DNA of 42,405 nucleotides from Leucobacter sp. 7(1) (GCF_900163635.1 NZ_FUID01000065.1:1-42405), one strand, 5' to 3'. Shown: positions 24,765-33,188, counted from the first letter of the stretch. The notes: a model not told the origin generated them from the letters alone. Made by a program: numbers and translations.

Positions 24765-25738
24765 GCTTCCACCCCGCGATCCGCCCCCGTCGGCTGCGCC
24801 GCACCCCGGCGCTGCGTCGCCTCGCCGCAGAAACCCGGGTGCACCCGGCTGAACTGATCCTCCCCGCCTTCGTGCGAGAGGGACTCACCGAACCGCACCC
24901 CATTGCTGCCATGCCCGGGGTGCAGCAGCACTCGCTCGACTCGCTCCGGCGTGCCGCCGCTGAGGCCGCTGAAGCTGGGGTCGGCGGGATCATGCTGTTT
25001 GGAATCCCCGAGACGCGGGACGCTACGGGATCCGCCGCTGATGACCCGGACGGGATCCTGAACGTTGCCACCCGCGCGGTGGCCGCGGAGGTCGGCAATG
25101 CGCTCGTGGTGCAGACCGATCTGTGCCTTGACGAGTTCACCGATCACGGTCACTGCGGTGTACTTAACGCCGCCGGCGAGGTCGACAACGACGCCACGCT
25201 GACGCGCTACGAAGCGATGGCGATCGCACAGGCCGAGGCAGGGTCCGCGCTGCTCGGGTTGTCCGGAATGATGGATGGTCAGGTCGCCGCGGTGCGCGAT
25301 GCGCTCGACGCGGCAGGGCACTCGGACACCGCGGTGCTCGCCTACTCCGCGAAGTATGCGTCCGCCTTCTACGGGCCATTCCGAGAGGCCGTCGACTCTC
25401 AGCTCACCGGCAATCGACGCGGCTACCAGCAGGACCCGGCGAACCGGCGTGAGGGGGTACGGGAGGCGGAACTCGACATCGCTGAGGGCGCCGATGTGGT
25501 GATGGTGAAGCCCGCGATGAGCTTCCTCGACGTGCTCTCCGACGTCGCCGAGATCAGCCCGGTACCGGTGTGGGCTTACCAGGTGTCGGGCGAGGCTGCC
25601 ATGATCGAGGCCGCCGCCGCGAACGGCTGGATCGACAGGCGTGGCGCGATCCTGGAATCAGTGACGGGGATCAAGCGGGCGGGGGCCGATGCAATCCTGA
25701 GCTACTTCGCCGTCGAGCTTGCGGGGTGGCTGCGATGA
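24761..25738 (+). CDS. hemB: Delta-aminolevulinic acid dehydratase (porphobilinogen synthase)
   Basis: A 325-residue cytoplasmic enzyme that condenses two aminolevulinate molecules. Seen: the two Schiff-base lysines Lys198 ([16 protein letters not shown]) and Lys250 ([11 protein letters not shown]). In the metal-site motif, [14 protein letters not shown], the ligands read Cys122-Asp124-Cys132. The second ligand is Asp rather than the Cys of classic zinc enzymes, so the metal use (Zn, Mg or mixed) is not certain. It overlaps both neighbours by 4 nt. Confidence 0.96.
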   Translation: MSFHPAIRPRRLRRTPALRRLAAETRVHPAELILPAFVREGLTEPHPIAAMPGVQQHSLDSLRRAAAEAAEAGVGGIMLFGIPETRDATGSAADDPDGILNVATRAVAAEVGNALVVQTDLCLDEFTDHGHCGVLNAAGEVDNDATLTRYEAMAIAQAEAGSALLGLSGMMDGQVAAVRDALDAAGHSDTAVLAYSAKYASAFYGPFREAVDSQLTGNRRGYQQDPANRREGVREAELDIAEGADVVMVKPAMSFLDVLSDVAEISPVPVWAYQVSGEAAMIEAAAANGWIDRRGAILESVTGIKRAGADAILSYFAVELAGWLR

Positions 25739-27078
25739 GCCCGGTCTCGACTGCGCGCAGCGCGGCGCTCGCGGCGCGAGCCGCCAACGTGATCCCCGGT
25801 GGCGTGAACTCGCCCGTGCGTGCCTACGGATCAGTGGGCGGCACGCCGCGCTTTCTGGTGCAGGGAACGGGCCCGCTCGTGACGGATGTCGATGGCAACG
25901 AGTATGTCGACCTCGTGGCCTCGTGGGGCCCCGCGCTGCTCGGTCACGCGCACCCTGAAGTCGTCGAAGCCGTGCAAGCTGCGGCCGCGCGGGGTCTCGG
26001 CTTCGGTGCCTCGGTGCCCGAGGAGGCCGAGTTGGCCGAGGAGATCGTGCGGCGTGTGCCGCTGATCGAGCGCGTGCGCCTGGTGTCCACGGGCACCGAA
26101 GCCACCATGACCGCGATCCGACTCGCTCGCGGGGCGACGGGCCGGCCACTGATCGTGAAGTTTGCCGGGCACTACCACGGTCACTCAGACGGGCTGCTCG
26201 CGGAGGCCGGCTCCGGGCTTGCCACGCTCGCCTTGCCGGGGTCCGCTGGGGTCACCGCCGAAACTGCCGCGCAGACGCTTGTGCTGCCCTACAACGACCT
26301 GCCCGCGCTGGAAGCGGCGTTCGCCGAGCACGGTGCGCGCATCGCCGGGGTGATCGCCGAGGCCGCCGCCTGCAACATGGGCGTGCTGCCGCCCGAGCCC
26401 GGGTTTACCCGCGGCATGATCGAGCTCGCCCACCGACACGGCGCGCTCGTGATCCTCGATGAGGTGCTCACCGGCTTCCGTGCGGGGCCCGCAGGATACT
26501 GGGGGCTGCAGTCAGCAGGGCTTACCGGTGAGGACCTCCCCGCTGCGGTTGTGCCGGATCTCGTGACGTTCGGGAAGGTCGTCGGTGGCGGCCTGCCGCT
26601 CGCGGCGCTCGGTGGACGCAAAGAATTGATGGAACTGCTCGCCCCGCTCGGTCCGGTCTACCAGGCGGGCACGCTCTCCGGGAATCCGCTCGCGGTCGCT
26701 GCCGGGCTGACAACGCTTCGGCTCGCGGACGCGGCGGCCTATGCCCGGCTCGCCGATGCCGCGGACAGCCTCGCGCTCAGTGTCTCAGAGGCTCTCAGCA
26801 CTGCCGGGGTCGCACACCGGATCGGACGCGCGGGAACCCTGTTCAGCGTCGTGTTCGGCGACTACGCGGCCGCTCCGCGCACGTACGCCGACATGCAGCG
26901 CCAGGAGGTGTTCCGGCACCGGGCGTTTTTCCACGCGATGCTGGAGGGCGGCGTCAACCTGCCGCCCAGCGCGTTCGAAGCCTGGTTCGTGACTGCCGCG
27001 CACGATGATGCGGCGCTCGAGCGGGTCGCCGCTGTGCTCCCGGCCGCGGCCGCGGCCGCGGCCGCGGCGCGCGCGTAG
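25735..27078 (+). CDS. hemL: Glutamate-1-semialdehyde 2,1-aminomutase
   Basis: A 447-residue PLP enzyme that converts the HemA product to 5-aminolevulinate. Seen: [12 protein letters not shown] at the N-terminus, [16 protein letters not shown], the PLP-binding Asp242 ([11 protein letters not shown]) and the Schiff-base Lys281 ([13 protein letters not shown]). ATG 25735 overlaps the hemB stop; a longer frame from 25570 lies in hemB. The C-terminus ends in a run of alanines encoded by a GGCCGC tandem repeat. It is the last gene of hemEGCDBL. Confidence 0.95.
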   Translation: MSPVSTARSAALAARAANVIPGGVNSPVRAYGSVGGTPRFLVQGTGPLVTDVDGNEYVDLVASWGPALLGHAHPEVVEAVQAAAARGLGFGASVPEEAELAEEIVRRVPLIERVRLVSTGTEATMTAIRLARGATGRPLIVKFAGHYHGHSDGLLAEAGSGLATLALPGSAGVTAETAAQTLVLPYNDLPALEAAFAEHGARIAGVIAEAAACNMGVLPPEPGFTRGMIELAHRHGALVILDEVLTGFRAGPAGYWGLQSAGLTGEDLPAAVVPDLVTFGKVVGGGLPLAALGGRKELMELLAPLGPVYQAGTLSGNPLAVAAGLTTLRLADAAAYARLADAADSLALSVSEALSTAGVAHRIGRAGTLFSVVFGDYAAAPRTYADMQRQEVFRHRAFFHAMLEGGVNLPPSAFEAWFVTAAHDDAALERVAAVLPAAAAAAAAARA

Positions 27079-27094
27079 CCTGCCTGCCTGCCTG
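27042..27094 (+). repeat. Two simple-sequence repeats at the hemL 3' end
   Basis: Four GGCCGC units (27042-27065) encode the terminal poly-Ala of HemL. Directly after the stop come four CCTG units (27079-27094). Both are prone to slippage, but the first keeps frame and the second is non-coding. Confidence 0.85.
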
Positions 27095-27267
27095 CACACG
27101 CGCTCACGCACCTGCCCGCCAGTCACGCGTGCGCAGGAGATCCTTCACCCGCGTCGAATAATCGGGGAAAAATCTCCGCGATCTCCGTGAATCTCCGTGG
27201 TGTTGATGACCGGGAGCGGGGGTGAATGGCAGGCCCGGGCAGGCGGGCGCGCGGACAGGCAGCGGCC
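27095..27267. other. hemL-hutG convergent intergenic region
   Basis: No gene is seen. It holds three short direct repeats ATCTCCG (27172, 27181, 27191) and GC-rich sequence. It separates the heme and histidine regions. Confidence 0.5.
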
Positions 27268-27327
27268 CCACTAGCGGGCAATGCCGCTAGCGGGCAACAC
27301 CGCTAGCGGGGCAATACCGCTAGCGGC
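27268..27327. repeat. Four copies of a palindromic CTAGCGG element
   Basis: CTAGCGG recurs at 27271, 27287, 27303 and 27320 (periods 16, 16, 17). Three copies form the perfect palindrome CCGCTAGCGG; the linkers read GCAATG, GCAACA and GGCAATA. The last copy contains the hutG stop codon. Tandem small hairpins here may end transcription from both sides. Confidence 0.8.
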
Positions 27328-28264
27328 CCAGGCGAAGGGCGAGGCCGGCCGCGCACTCAAGCACGAGGAGCGCGGCGAGGCGCACGGTGCGGGCGTCGGG
27401 GGCATCCGCCGCGGCGTCGACCTCTGCAATGTCGACCCCACGCACGCGCGCATCTGCGGCGAACAGGCGGGCGAATCGTCGCAGTTCGTGCGCCTGGATG
27501 CCGCCGGGGATTGAGGCCGGGCAGCCGGGGGCCACGCTCCGGTCGCACACGTCGACGTCGAGATCCACGTGGATCGGTCCGCCACCCGCGCCTGCAATGT
27601 CAAGCGCCTCCGCGGCGACCTCGCTGAGGCTGCGCTCGAAAAGCTCGTCGCGGTGGATTACGGTGATGCCGAGGTCCTTCGCCCGCTCCCGGTAGGCGCG
27701 CGAGTTCGCGAAGTCCGCGATGCCGATCTGGACGATCCTGCGGGGGTTCAGTCCGGCTTCGACGAGGCGGCGCACCGGGGACCCGTTGCTGCGCCCATCG
27801 CGCAGATCGTGGTGGGCGTCGAGCGTAATGAGTCCGGCGTCAGCGAGTCGGTCGCCGGCAACGCCGAGCGCCGCGGGCACCGTGAGCGCGTTGTCGCCGC
27901 CGAGCGCGACCACAAGTTCAGCGCGCGCCGCGACCTCGGCGACCCGGGCTGTCGCCGTACCCTCGCCGGCGACGGTGTCGGGATCGGTCACGTCGCCGGC
28001 GTCGACGATACGCAGGGCTTCGTCGAGCACAAGCTCGGCCTCCGTGCCGCGTGCTCCGGGGACGCCGGACGCGACGACGTGGCTGGAGTAGCGGCGAAGC
28101 GCCTCCCGCACGGCGGTGGGCGTGAGGTGCGCGTGTGTCGGGGACAACGATGTCGCCGAGGTGGGAATACCGATCAGGGCAAGGTCCGCATCGAGTTCAC
28201 CGAGTGCGGGCCAGGCTCCGGTGCGTGGCCAGGATGGGTCGTGGGAAAGGGCAGCTGTGCTCAT
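27320..28264 (-). CDS. hutG: Arginase/ureohydrolase-family protein, probable formimidoylglutamase
   Basis: A 314-residue metal-dependent hydrolase that would split N-formimidoyl-glutamate to glutamate and formamide, the last step of histidine breakdown. The ureohydrolase fold motifs are present: GGDNALT (122-128), DAHHDLRDG (149-157) and DVDVCDRSVAPG (236-247). The usual first metal ligand His of GGDH is Asn125 here, and the Pro after the last motif is Arg242. It diverges from hutH across a 123-bp region with a HutR-type palindrome, which fixes its role in the hut pathway. Agmatinase or guanidine-type activity is possible from family alone. A leaderless start is predicted. Confidence 0.85.
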   Translation of the reverse strand: MSTAALSHDPSWPRTGAWPALGELDADLALIGIPTSATSLSPTHAHLTPTAVREALRRYSSHVVASGVPGARGTEAELVLDEALRIVDAGDVTDPDTVAGEGTATARVAEVAARAELVVALGGDNALTVPAALGVAGDRLADAGLITLDAHHDLRDGRSNGSPVRRLVEAGLNPRRIVQIGIADFANSRAYRERAKDLGITVIHRDELFERSLSEVAAEALDIAGAGGGPIHVDLDVDVCDRSVAPGCPASIPGGIQAHELRRFARLFAADARVRGVDIAEVDAAADAPDARTVRLAALLVLECAAGLALRLGR

Positions 28265-28270
28265 ACCCTG

Positions 28271-28276
28271 ACGCTA
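28271..28276 (-). promoter_or_regulatory. -10 element (TAGCGT) of hutG; leaderless start predicted
   Basis: On the minus strand TAGCGT ends 6 nt before ATG 28264. The hut palindrome is centred about 61.5 bp upstream of this start. Confidence 0.55.
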
Positions 28277-28316
28277 GCAAGCGCGGGCGCAGCGTGACGC
28301 GAGCGAGGAATCGCTG

Positions 28317-28334
28317 CGTCTGGGATCCCAGACG
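28317..28334. promoter_or_regulatory. HutR-type operator in the hutG-hutH region
   Basis: CGTCTGGGATCCCAGACG is a perfect 18-bp palindrome. Its core TCTGGGATCCCAGA resembles the 14-bp IclR-type HutR motif reported for Corynebacterium (TCTGwwATwCCAGA, from memory). It lies halfway between the two genes, 53 bp from one start codon and 54 bp from the other. A near copy lies upstream of hutU. Confidence 0.75.
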
Positions 28335-28375
28335 GTTGCGGCGTGTCGGACCGGGCAGGGCAACGCCCAATGCGC

Positions 28376-28381
28376 TGGAAT
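28376..28381 (+). promoter_or_regulatory. -10-like element (TGGAAT) of hutH
   Basis: TGGAAT ends 6 nt before ATG 28388, the same geometry as the leaderless promoters nearby. No good -35 is seen, which fits an activator-dependent promoter. Confidence 0.4.
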
Positions 28382-28387
28382 CGAGGT

Positions 28388-29989
28388 ATGTCACAGAGCA
28401 CCATCGCGCAGGGCACCGTCGCCACCGAGCGCCCCATCGTCGTCCTGGGGGCCGCGCCCCTCACCATCGCTGACGTCGTCGCCGTCGCTCGCGCGGGTGC
28501 CCGCGTCGAACTAGCACCGGCCGCACTCACCGCGCTCGCCGCCAGTCGCGCGGATATCGAGCGACTCGCAAATGACACGCGCCCGCACTACGGGGTCTCG
28601 ACGGGTTTCGGGGCCCTCGCAAAAGTGCAGATCCCGAGCGAGAAGCGGCAGCAGCTGCAGCGCAGCCTGATCCGCTCGCATGCGGCAGGCACCGGGCCCG
28701 AGGTCGAGCGTGAGGTTGTGCGCGCGCTCATGCTGTTGCGCCTGAACACGCTCGCGAGTGGCCGCACGGGTGTCCGGCCGGTGGTCGCGGAGACGTACGC
28801 TGCGATCCTGAACGCCGACATCGTGCCCGTGGTGCATGAGTACGGTTCACTCGGCTGCTCCGGCGACCTGAGCCCACTCGCGCACTGCGCCCTCACGCTC
28901 ATGGGGGAGGGCGAGGTGCGCCCCACGAACGACCCGTACGCTGCCCCGGTTCCTGCAGCCGAAGCCCTTGCTGTCCACGGGATCGAACCGCTCGTGCTCG
29001 CAGAGAAGGAGGGCCTTGCCCTCATCAATGGCACCGACGGCATGCTGGGCATGCTCTGCCTGGCCCTGCACGATCTCACCGCTCTGCTGACCGTCGCCGA
29101 TGTCGCCGCCGCGGCGAGCGTCGAAGCACTGACGGGCACGGACACCGTGTTTGCCGCCGACCTCCAGGCGCTCCGCCCGCATCCAGGGCAGGCCGCGGCC
29201 GCGGCGAACATGCGCGCGGTGCTCGCGGGATCCGGGCTTGTGCAGCGCCCCACCGAGGGCGAATTTACGCGCGTGCAAGACGCATATTCCCTCCGCTGCG
29301 CACCCCAGGTGCACGGTGCCGCCCGCGATACGGCCGAGCACGCAGCTCGAGTTGCCGCGGCCGAGCTGCGCTCCGCCGTGGACAACCCCGTGGTGCTTCC
29401 CGATGGTCGGGTCGAATCGAACGGCAACTTCCACGGCGCTCCCGTCGCCTACGTACTCGACTTCCTCGCGATCGCGGTGGCGGATCTCGCAAGCATGTCA
29501 GAGCGCCGCACCGACCGATTCCTCGACGTGTCGCGCAACCACGGGCTGCCCCCGTTCCTCGCGGCCGATGCTGGCCTCGACTCCGGCCTCATGATCGCCC
29601 AGTACACGGCCGCGGGCATCGTCTCCGAGCTGAAGCGCCTAGCGGTCCCGGCGAGCGTCGACTCGATCCCCTCCTCGGCGATGCAGGAGGATCACGTGTC
29701 GATGGGCTGGCACGCCGGGCGGAAGCTCCGCCGAGCCGTCGACGGACTCACCCGGGTGCTCGGGATCGAGCTGCTCGCCTCAACGCGCGCGCTCGACTTC
29801 CGGATCGCCGCGGGGGAGGGCACGCCCAGCCCCGCGACGGGCGCGGTGCACGCGCTCTTCCGAACGCGGATCGCTGCCCCGGACGTCGACGCATTTCTGT
29901 CACCCGACCTCACGGCCGCACACGATTTCGTGGCGAGCGGCGCGGTCCTCGACGCCGTGACCGGCGCGGTCGCGGAGCCGCTCGGGTAA
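28388..29989 (+). CDS. hutH: Histidine ammonia-lyase
   Basis: A 533-residue cytoplasmic enzyme that deaminates histidine to trans-urocanate, the first hut step. Seen: the catalytic tyrosine Tyr68 in HYGVSTGFGALA, the MIO-forming triad in GSLGCSGDLSPLAH (Cys157-Ser158-Gly159, where most family members have Ala-Ser-Gly), and ALINGTDGMLG plus SMQEDHVSMGW-like C-terminal motifs. ATG 28388 gives the usual N-terminus; earlier frames add about 15 unlikely residues. Upstream lies the HutR-type palindrome. Confidence 0.95.
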   Translation: MSQSTIAQGTVATERPIVVLGAAPLTIADVVAVARAGARVELAPAALTALAASRADIERLANDTRPHYGVSTGFGALAKVQIPSEKRQQLQRSLIRSHAAGTGPEVEREVVRALMLLRLNTLASGRTGVRPVVAETYAAILNADIVPVVHEYGSLGCSGDLSPLAHCALTLMGEGEVRPTNDPYAAPVPAAEALAVHGIEPLVLAEKEGLALINGTDGMLGMLCLALHDLTALLTVADVAAAASVEALTGTDTVFAADLQALRPHPGQAAAAANMRAVLAGSGLVQRPTEGEFTRVQDAYSLRCAPQVHGAARDTAEHAARVAAAELRSAVDNPVVLPDGRVESNGNFHGAPVAYVLDFLAIAVADLASMSERRTDRFLDVSRNHGLPPFLAADAGLDSGLMIAQYTAAGIVSELKRLAVPASVDSIPSSAMQEDHVSMGWHAGRKLRRAVDGLTRVLGIELLASTRALDFRIAAGEGTPSPATGAVHALFRTRIAAPDVDAFLSPDLTAAHDFVASGAVLDAVTGAVAEPLG

Positions 29990-30021
29990 CGGCCCCTCCC
30001 GGATCCCGGGACCCTCATACT

Positions 30022-30041
30022 CCCTCCGCCGAGGCGGAGGG
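30022..30041 (+). terminator. Terminator-like hairpin after hutH
   Basis: CCCTCCGCC and GGCGGAGGG form a perfect 9-bp repeat separated by 2 nt, 32 nt past the hutH stop. No U-tract follows, and it may only partly reduce read-through into the permease gene. Confidence 0.5.
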
Positions 30042-30100
30042 CTGGGCCGTGCCCCGGCACGACCCGCACTGCAATGGCGCACACGAATGGAGTACGGACT

Positions 30101-31570
30101 ATGACGACCGGCCACCCAGACAGTCCAGCGGAAAGCTTGATGACCCGTGAGATCAGAACGATCGAGCGGGTTCCCGAGCGGGAACGCCACGGACGCCCCT
30201 CCAACCAGTTCACACTGTGGTTCGGGGTGAACATGACGATCACCGCGGTGGTCGACGGTGCGCTCGCGGTCACGTTTGGCACCGAGGCGCTCGCCGCCAT
30301 CATCGGCCTGTTCATCGGAAACCTGCTCGGCGGGATCACGATGGCGCTGCACTCGGCCCAGGGCCCCAGGCTCGGCCTGCCGCAGATGATTTCGAGCCGC
30401 GTGCAATTTGGGGTGAAGGGTGCCGCGCTCCCACTGATCCTCTCCGTGCTCATGTACCTCGGCTTCCAGATGACGGGAATCGTGCTCTGCGGGCAGGCAA
30501 TCAACCTGATCTTCGGGTGGAATATCCCGATCGTCGGGATGATCGTGTTCGGCCTGATGACCACTGTGATTGCCGTGGTGGGCTACCGCCTGATCCACGT
30601 GATCGGCCGCATAGCCGCCGTTGTTGGGGCCGTAGGATTCGGCTACGTGGCGATCCGACTCTTCTTGGGCTACGACGTGTCCTCGGCGTTCGGCCAGGTC
30701 GAGTTCAGCTCCGCGTCGTTCCTGCTCGCGGTCGCACTCGCTGCCGGCTGGCAGATGACGTTTGCCCCCTACGTGGCCGATTACTCCCGCTACCTGCCCA
30801 GTAAGACAACCGTCCGGTCCACCTTCTGGATGACGCTGCTCGGGACCGTGCTCGGCGGGCAGATCGCGATGACGCTGGGCGTGCTGATCGCCGGCACCGT
30901 CGGGACGGAGGTGTTCCTGGGGAACCAAGTCGGGACCGTGGGTACGATCGCGGGCGGCGGCATCATTGCCACGCTCATGTATGTGGTGATCGTCGTGAAC
31001 AAGCTCTCGGTAAACTCGCTGAACGCCTACGGTGGCTTCATGTGCATCCTCACGATCATCACCGGCTGGACCAAGCAACGCCATATCTCGCAGGCGCTGA
31101 GGACCGGGATCATCGTCGCGTTTACCCTGCTCGCGCTTGTGTTCGCGATCGTCGCGAACGAGGTTGGATTCCTCGGGGTGTTCAAGAACTTCGTGCTGGC
31201 GCTGCTCTCGGTGTTCGTGCCGTGGAGCGTGATCAACCTTGTGGACTACTACCTGATCTCGAAGGAGCGGGTCAATATCCCCGCGCTCTACGAGGACAAC
31301 GGCCCCTACAAGGACTTCAACTGGATTGCGATTGGGTGCTACTTCTTTGGTGTGCTGGTACAGCTGCCGTTCATGAACCAGGCGCTGTACGAGGGGCCGC
31401 TCGCGAAGGCGATGGGCGGGGCGGACATCTCGTGGATTGTCGCGATTGTCGCGACCGCGCTTGTGTACTACCCGCTCGCGAAGCGGACCCAGTATGTTCC
31501 GGACGAGCTCATCACCGGAGATGAGGACGCGCATGCCGGTGTCGACTCGCGCAGTGCGGTATCGGGCTAG
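30101..31570 (+). CDS. NCS1-family cytosine/purine-type permease
   Basis: A 489-residue secondary transporter with about 12 helices. The NCS1 segments are seen: NQFTLWFGVNMTITAVVDGAL in the first helix region, GPRLGLPQMISSRVQFG, and WQMTFAPYVADYSRYLP. The family imports nucleobases, hydantoins, allantoin or vitamins. Its place between hutH and the IclR regulator suggests histidine, urocanate or another imidazole as substrate; this is inference. ATG 30101 has GGAG 8 nt upstream; ATG 30074 has no ribosome binding site. Confidence 0.85.
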   Translation: MTTGHPDSPAESLMTREIRTIERVPERERHGRPSNQFTLWFGVNMTITAVVDGALAVTFGTEALAAIIGLFIGNLLGGITMALHSAQGPRLGLPQMISSRVQFGVKGAALPLILSVLMYLGFQMTGIVLCGQAINLIFGWNIPIVGMIVFGLMTTVIAVVGYRLIHVIGRIAAVVGAVGFGYVAIRLFLGYDVSSAFGQVEFSSASFLLAVALAAGWQMTFAPYVADYSRYLPSKTTVRSTFWMTLLGTVLGGQIAMTLGVLIAGTVGTEVFLGNQVGTVGTIAGGGIIATLMYVVIVVNKLSVNSLNAYGGFMCILTIITGWTKQRHISQALRTGIIVAFTLLALVFAIVANEVGFLGVFKNFVLALLSVFVPWSVINLVDYYLISKERVNIPALYEDNGPYKDFNWIAIGCYFFGVLVQLPFMNQALYEGPLAKAMGGADISWIVAIVATALVYYPLAKRTQYVPDELITGDEDAHAGVDSRSAVSG

Positions 31571-31573
31571 AGT
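31568..31573 (+). promoter_or_regulatory. -10 element (TAGAGT) of the iclR gene
   Basis: TAGAGT ends 6 nt before ATG 31580 and includes the permease stop codon. There is no ribosome binding site, so the regulator may have its own leaderless transcript. Confidence 0.5.
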
Positions 31574-31579
31574 TCCCCT

Positions 31580-32365
31580 ATGAACGAGGTCAAGGTGCCC
31601 GCCGCGGACCAGACGCTGCGCATCATGCGCTTGCTGGCGACCGCGCGCGGGCCCTTGCCCGCCTCGATGATCGCGGCGCAGCTCGAGCTCCCGCGATCGA
31701 CCGTCTACCACCTGCTGACCACGATGCAGGCGCACGGCTTTGTGATGCACCTGCCAGAGGAGCAGCGCTACGGGCTCGGGATTGCGGCGCTCGAGCTGGG
31801 TTCCGCCTATTCACGGCAGGAACCGCTGACCCGGATTGGGCGGCCGCTTGTCGCGGCCCTCGTCGAACGAACCCGCGCGAACGGTCACCTCGCGGCCCCG
31901 CACGGCCGCGACATCGTGTATCTCGTCGAGCAGCGCCTGAGTGGCGGGCCAGCGCTTGTGAGCGATGTTGACGTGCGGCTGCCGATGCACCTGACGGCAA
32001 GCGGGAGATCGATCCTCGCCGCGCTCCCGAAGGCGCAGGTCCGAGCGCTGTACCCGGATCGCGACGCGTTTGTGCACCGCCACGAGATCGAGGGCGACGC
32101 CCGCATCGATCGCTACTCAAAGCTGCGGTCGGTGCTCGATGAGACACAGACGCGCGGGTACGCGGTCGAGCGGGGCGCGGTGACGCAGGGGATTTCCTCG
32201 GTGGCCGTGCCTGTGCTCGATCACCGCAGCTGGCCGGTCGCCGCGGTGGCGCTGACGTATCGTGACGAGGACCTTTCTGCGAGCGACGAGGACCGCCTGG
32301 TCACGGAGTTGCGCGCCACCGCTGAGCTACTCTCGACGCGTATCCACGGCCGGAGCTCGGGATAG
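31580..32365 (+). CDS. hutR: IclR-family transcriptional regulator, probable HutR
   Basis: A 261-residue regulator with an N-terminal winged helix (about 8-65; PASMIAAQLELPRSTVYHLL) and a C-terminal IclR effector domain (about 80-255; MHLTASGRSILAALP). It lies within the hut locus, directly after hutH and the permease. Palindromes like the known HutR motif occur at hutG/hutH and hutU, so it is the best candidate for the hut activator. The ligand may be histidine or urocanate; not shown. No such palindrome is seen at its own promoter. Confidence 0.82.
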   Translation: MNEVKVPAADQTLRIMRLLATARGPLPASMIAAQLELPRSTVYHLLTTMQAHGFVMHLPEEQRYGLGIAALELGSAYSRQEPLTRIGRPLVAALVERTRANGHLAAPHGRDIVYLVEQRLSGGPALVSDVDVRLPMHLTASGRSILAALPKAQVRALYPDRDAFVHRHEIEGDARIDRYSKLRSVLDETQTRGYAVERGAVTQGISSVAVPVLDHRSWPVAAVALTYRDEDLSASDEDRLVTELRATAELLSTRIHGRSSG

Positions 32366-32406
32366 CGGCTTGTCATGTGCCGTCACAGTTTGGCATTCGC
32401 TGGCGT

Positions 32407-32412
32407 TATATT
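32407..32412 (+). promoter_or_regulatory. -10 element (TATATT) of the DUF1684 gene
   Basis: TATATT lies in an AT-rich patch and ends 5 nt before ATG 32418. A leaderless start is likely. Confidence 0.5.
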
Positions 32413-32417
32413 ATTGA

Positions 32418-33188
32418 ATGGTGATCATTATGAATGACTCCGCGCACAACGACGCAATTGCGGCCTCCCGAGACGCCCACGCAACCTGGCGTGAGGATCG
32501 TGCCGCCGCGGTGACCGGCCCCACCGGCAATCTTTCGCTTGTCGAGACCCGGTGGTTGCCCGCCGGTGAGATCCCCGACACCGAGGCCGAACAGGCAGCT
32601 GCGGGTGCGGGGATTACCGTCACCGCACTTGCCCGCACGAACATCGACACCGGGGAGACCGAGCACGGCGTCCGCGTGTGGGATGCCGCATCGCCCGCGA
32701 TCCGCGCGTTCGACAGGATCACCGCCTTTGATTTCGCCCCGGAGTGGGTGATCACCGCACAGTTCACGCCCGTCGCGGCGGATCGCACGGTCCCGTTTGA
32801 ACACATCCGCGACAACGGCGGCAGCCGCGATCTCGTGGTGCCGGGCGACATCACCTTCACCCGTGACGGCGTCGACTACCGCTTCGCCGCATTTGACGAC
32901 GGCGGTACGCTGCTCCTCGTGTTCGGTGATCCCACGAACACCGCGGCGGGGGAGGACGCCACGTACGGGGCGGGCCGGTTCCTGTTTGTGCAGCGCGCCG
33001 ACGGGGCCGCCTTCGGCGATCCGGGCACGGTGCTCCTCGACTTTAACCGCGCCTTTGTGCCACCCTGCGGCTTTTCCGTGCAGTACAACTGCCCGATGCC
33101 GCCGGCGCAGAACCGCTTCCCCGAGCCCGTCCGGGCCGGTGAGAAGCAGGTGCTGTTCAGCGGCGACTTCGACATCTACGCGCTCTGA
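32418..33188 (+). CDS. DUF1684 domain-containing protein
   Basis: A 256-residue soluble protein of unknown function. The DUF1684 pattern is clear: an N-terminal helix with Trp-Arg (HATWREDRAAAVTGPTGNLS), a beta-rich core, and the conserved C-terminal PPCGFSVQYNCPMPPAQNR followed by FPEPVRAGEK. No signal peptide or membrane helix is seen. A start at ATG 32430 is also possible. It lies between the IclR regulator and the peptide importer, 57 bp before the latter, and may be co-transcribed with it. I assign no reaction. Confidence 0.8.
   Translation: MVIIMNDSAHNDAIAASRDAHATWREDRAAAVTGPTGNLSLVETRWLPAGEIPDTEAEQAAAGAGITVTALARTNIDTGETEHGVRVWDAASPAIRAFDRITAFDFAPEWVITAQFTPVAADRTVPFEHIRDNGGSRDLVVPGDITFTRDGVDYRFAAFDDGGTLLLVFGDPTNTAAGEDATYGAGRFLFVQRADGAAFGDPGTVLLDFNRAFVPPCGFSVQYNCPMPPAQNRFPEPVRAGEKQVLFSGDFDIYAL

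Noticed and set aside
27268..27327. CRISPR-like array
   Set aside because: The units are only 16-17 bp with 6-7 bp linkers that are near-identical, and no cas genes are present. It is a short palindromic repeat cluster.
29900..31750. A 616-codon minus-strand open frame over the NCS1 permease gene
   Set aside because: It is a codon-bias shadow of a well-supported plus-strand membrane protein gene. Its translation is His/Asp/Arg-rich low complexity with no domain, and it has no start signal.
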